DNA of 64,000 nucleotides from Photobacterium ganghwense (GTDB lineage: Bacteria > Pseudomonadota > Gammaproteobacteria > Enterobacterales > Vibrionaceae), in contig NZ_PYMI01000004.1 of assembly GCF_003025595.1 (NCBI RefSeq), positions 646,939 through 710,938 of the forward strand, written 5' to 3'. Positions within the stretch are counted from its first letter, which is position 1. The number at the start of each line of letters is the position of its first letter. The position numbers and the translations under genes were made by a program. Below, piece after piece: positions 61,444 through 64,000 of this stretch. Below the pieces are notes generated by a model. That model saw nothing but the letters and a program-made list of their open reading frames with translations, was not told the origin of the DNA and made no database searches.

Positions 61444-62337
61444 ATGCCTTTCTCTGTAACCAATGTTGCGATACTACTTCTCATAATAGGTAACTTTGCT
61501 ACTTCACTGTCTGATGTTGCTGTAAAGTTACTTAATGGCGAAATCTCAACCTTTCAGTACATTTTCATACGCCAATTATTTTCCGCTTTGGTTATTTGTC
61601 CTTTATGGTTGAAGCAGTCTAAGCAGCAGCGAAAGTTGTATAGCCCTAAACTCCATATATTTAGAGCACATTTGATTGTCATAGGCAGCGGTTGCATGGT
61701 TGTAGCGATAACTCACTTAACTCTAGCGACGGCTAACGCGGTTTTTTATGCAGCGCCGCTAGTGATGCTACCGCTATCCATCTTACTTCTCAGCGAAAAA
61801 CCGACGATTCAACGCAGTGCATCAACTCTCTTAGGATTTATTGGCGTTATTGTAGTGTTGAGACCATCAGAATTTCAATGGGCAGCAATTTTCGCGATCG
61901 CTACCACGCTAACCCTAGCACTATTCAATATCACTGCAAGAAAATTACCAGAGCAGCAAACGGTTGTAAGCACACTCTTTTGGACATCGTTACTTTCACT
62001 ACCTGTATCAGCTAGCCTAGCTTTTTTCTACTGGACACCTATTTCGACCATACACCTGTTGTTGATTTTAGCCAGTGCAGCTTTGGTTCTTACTTACAAT
62101 GGGTTGGTTGTAGCTGCTTATCAACGTGCACCAGCTAGCTCTATTGCTGTTGCAGAAAACTCAGGGCTAGTATTTGTCACTTTATTTGGTGTGATATGGT
62201 TCGATGAAGTGCCAGACATCTTAACCCTATTAGGGATATTCATGATTATACTGCCTTTATTGCCTTGGAAAACATTGCTTAAATTGAGGCTATGCTCAAA
62301 TCAATCGTCTGAGAGACAGAAAAGTATTACCGAGTAA
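61444..62337 (+). CDS. EamA/DMT-family transporter
   Basis: 297 residues with about ten membrane helices in two EamA repeats (about 10-140 and 150-285). Drug/metabolite transporter superfamily, probably export of an amino acid or a drug. Pairing with an acetyltransferase suggests that a product acetylated by the GNAT could be exported, which is only a suggestion. AT-rich codon use like its neighbours. Confidence 0.88.
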   Translation: MPFSVTNVAILLLIIGNFATSLSDVAVKLLNGEISTFQYIFIRQLFSALVICPLWLKQSKQQRKLYSPKLHIFRAHLIVIGSGCMVVAITHLTLATANAVFYAAPLVMLPLSILLLSEKPTIQRSASTLLGFIGVIVVLRPSEFQWAAIFAIATTLTLALFNITARKLPEQQTVVSTLFWTSLLSLPVSASLAFFYWTPISTIHLLLILASAALVLTYNGLVVAAYQRAPASSIAVAENSGLVFVTLFGVIWFDEVPDILTLLGIFMIILPLLPWKTLLKLRLCSNQSSERQKSITE

Positions 62338-62870
62338 TGTCAAATTGACCACTTTTAGTTAGCTTAAAACAGACTTGTCACCTCTCTGAAAAATCTGGTG
62401 GTTTCGATAATCTATTTGGGATAAGGAATGTTAGCTGAAGATTAGAATCTGTTTTTCTCTGCTAAATTAGAAATATCCAGTTCTAGGTTAGATCTTTCAA
62501 CTGAAATGCATAACAATGCAGGCTATGATTTCTGATTAGTAGTCCCGTTTTTGAAAGTAAATGGGAGTTCCCGCGCAGTGCCGTTATGGTATCTGCCATA
62601 ACTTCATGTATTGCAAACTCAGCAGCGTAATCCGTTGCTGAGTAATCGCACTAAGGCGGAAAGGGGCAGAACTAATATAGTCACATCGAGGAAACGAAAC
62701 GGACAAATTTCATACAGCTCTGCGCTTCTTTCTGAATTTTTTCACGTTTCTTTATAGCGGCGATGACTGACAAGTCATTAGACAAGGGCGGACAGACACA
62801 GTGCTGTCCGCCCTTGGTTTTTCCGGAGGGTGTCATATTGAAGCGCTTCATAGGCCAGCAGAAAACTGAC
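62338..62870. other. Gap before the amino acid ABC transporter genes
   Basis: About 530 bp. Contains a strong hairpin at 62783 near its right end and no gene. Confidence 0.5.
62783..62822 (+). terminator. Strong hairpin between the EamA and ABC transporter genes
   Basis: A perfect 13-bp stem (CAAGGGCGGACAG with its complement) and an 8-nt loop, followed on the plus strand by GGTTTTT. It is close to the end of the leftward ABC operon, so the stem may also protect or end that transcript. Confidence 0.75.
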
Positions 62871-63596
62871 TTACAGAAGCTTGGATAAGAACTGCTGTAG
62901 GCGTGGGTGCTTAGGCGTATCAAAAATATGCTCCGGGGTATCCCCGACCAGCAGTTCGCCGTCTTCCATAAACAACACCCGATCAGCCACTTCACGGGCG
63001 AAGCCCATTTCATGGGTAACGACCACCATGGTCATCCCGTCTGAGGCCAGATCTTTCATCACATCCAGCACTTCACCGACCATTTCCGGGTCGAGTGCCG
63101 ACGTTGGCTCATCAAACAACATCACATCCGGCTTCATTGCCAGCGCTCGGGCAATCGCTACCCGCTGCTGCTGACCACCGGAGAGCTGTGACGGAAATAC
63201 ATTCATTTTATCGCCCAGCCCCACTCGCTTCAGCAGCTTTTCTGCTTCAAGCTCAACCTCCGCCTTTTTTCGCCCCAGCACTTTTTCCGGCGCCAGCATG
63301 ACGTTGCCTTTTACCGTTTTGTGGGGGAACAAATTGAACGACTGGAACACCATACCGACATTCGCACGCAGATCATTGATGTTGGTGGTTTTGGCATACA
63401 TGTCCATCCCATCCACCTGAATCGCGCCGGACGAGATCACTTCCAGTTGGTTCAGTGTGCGCAAAAACGTTGATTTCCCTGAGCCGGATGGCCCGATAAT
63501 GACCACGACTTCACCGCGCTTGATGGTCGCGCTGACATCTTTCAGAGCATGGCACTGGTTGGGATAAATCTTGTTCACGTTCGTCGCGACGATCAT
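62871..63596 (-). CDS. Polar amino acid ABC transporter ATPase (GlnQ-like)
   Basis: 241 residues from ATG 63596. Walker [14 protein letters not shown]-loop [10 protein letters not shown], signature [15 protein letters not shown] and Walker [13 protein letters not shown], plus the switch His (VVVTHEM). The closest family is the GlnQ/HisP group importing polar amino acids. It follows the permease gene by 19 bp in one operon. Confidence 0.93.
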   Translation of the reverse strand: MIVATNVNKIYPNQCHALKDVSATIKRGEVVVIIGPSGSGKSTFLRTLNQLEVISSGAIQVDGMDMYAKTTNINDLRANVGMVFQSFNLFPHKTVKGNVMLAPEKVLGRKKAEVELEAEKLLKRVGLGDKMNVFPSQLSGGQQQRVAIARALAMKPDVMLFDEPTSALDPEMVGEVLDVMKDLASDGMTMVVVTHEMGFAREVADRVLFMEDGELLVGDTPEHIFDTPKHPRLQQFLSKLL

Positions 63597-63615
63597 GTCA
63601 TCGCCTTGATAATTT

Positions 63616-64000
63616 CTAGTCACTGCTTGCCAGCCTCTTTTCAATCCGTTGAACACCCCACGACAAACTGGTTGTCAGCACAAGATACAGTCCCGCCACC
63701 ACAAACCAGACTTCAAATGTGGCGAAGCTACCGCTGATCACTTCCCGCCCGGCTTTCGTCAGGTCGGTAATGGAGATCACCGACACCAGCGAGGAGTCCT
63801 TAATCAGCGTAATAAGCTGGCCAGCCATTGGTGGCAGAGTCCGCTTAAAAGCCTGTGGCAAAATCACATACAGCATCGCCTTGGGATAGCTCATCCCCAG
63901 CGAGCGGGCGGCTTCCATCTGCCCCGGCGGAATGGATTGGATCCCGGAGCGAATAATCTCGGCGATATAGGCGCCGGTGAATATCGACAGGGCAACGACA
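63616..64000 (-). CDS. Polar amino acid ABC transporter permease (partial at right edge)
   Basis: The C-terminal 127 codons of a permease that continues beyond the window. The frame is [20 protein letters not shown], then the EAA loop [20 protein letters not shown] and two membrane helices. It is of the HisM/GlnP type, supporting an amino acid substrate. The binding-protein gene lies outside or elsewhere. Confidence 0.93.
   Translation of the reverse strand, partial: VVALSIFTGAYIAEIIRSGIQSIPPGQMEAARSLGMSYPKAMLYVILPQAFKRTLPPMAGQLITLIKDSSLVSVISITDLTKAGREVISGSFATFEVWFVVAGLYLVLTTSLSWGVQRIEKRLASSD

Overview
The window looks like a stretch of a Vibrio (Vibrionaceae) genome, probably from the second chromosome. 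This is inferred from gene content: a TnaC-TnaA-TnaB indole operon, an M9 Vibrio-type collagenase with an HEYVH zinc motif, a YebC paralogue starting [17 protein letters not shown], a ModF-type ABC protein, an NlpE-like lipoprotein, a MepM/Shy-type endopeptidase and thioredoxin 2. The species cannot be fixed from sequence alone. There are 48 well supported protein genes, one tRNA-Ser, several very small genes, one probable broken gene and many intrinsic terminators. No CRISPR array, insertion sequence or prophage was seen.

Layout. 1-2.2 kb: a partial P-loop kinase and a LysR/VOC-protein divergent pair. 2.3-10.8 kb: a pectin (oligogalacturonate) utilisation block with two sodium:solute symporters, the KdgM porin, a PelX-like PL9 exo-lyase and the PL22 oligogalacturonate lyase. 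It is tied together by KdgR-type operators placed close to the start codons, plus a CRP site. 10.9-14.3 kb: the tryptophanase operon, including a 24-codon tnaC leader with the Trp/Asp/Pro spacing needed for tryptophan sensing. 14.7-21 kb: a YgjV-like membrane protein, a YpsA-SLOG/molybdenum-carrier-like protein, a YkvI-like transporter, an RRM protein, a cold-shock protein followed by tiny genes (one apparently starting at AUU), and a three-domain RidA protein. 21.7-33.7 kb: tRNA-Ser, collagenase, YebC, a repeat lipoprotein, a phosphatase-lipid kinase fusion, TrxC, a MOSC-reductase-ferredoxin fusion, an NlpE-like lipoprotein and a second, divergent tryptophanase-family enzyme. 34-38.7 kb: a degenerate cold-shock-domain protein, an M23 endopeptidase and ModF.

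38.7-46 kb is a complete trans-4-hydroxy-L-proline catabolic cluster (epimerase, D-hydroxyproline oxidase, NhaC-type transporter, deaminase, aldehyde dehydrogenase, GntR regulator) with a perfect 22-bp palindrome in its divergent promoter region. With the collagenase at 22 kb it suggests growth on collagen. 46-58.8 kb holds redox and detoxification genes: a DsbA/FrnE-like protein overlapping a motif-degenerate MBL protein, LysR, a BASS symporter, an SDR, a TetR unit with two perfect palindromic operators, a methyltransferase, an aldo/keto reductase, two Old Yellow Enzymes with a LysR regulator, and a small beta-barrel protein. 59-62.4 kb is more AT-rich and carries an acidic Cys-pair protein and a Crp/Fnr - ElaA-like GNAT - EamA operon, possibly acquired. 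62.8-64 kb is a polar amino acid ABC transporter cut by the window edge.

A recurring feature is short tandem repeats (units of 6, 7, 10, 15 and 18 bp, each array with its own unit) in gaps next to gene ends. In one case the array supplies the stop codon of the neighbouring gene.
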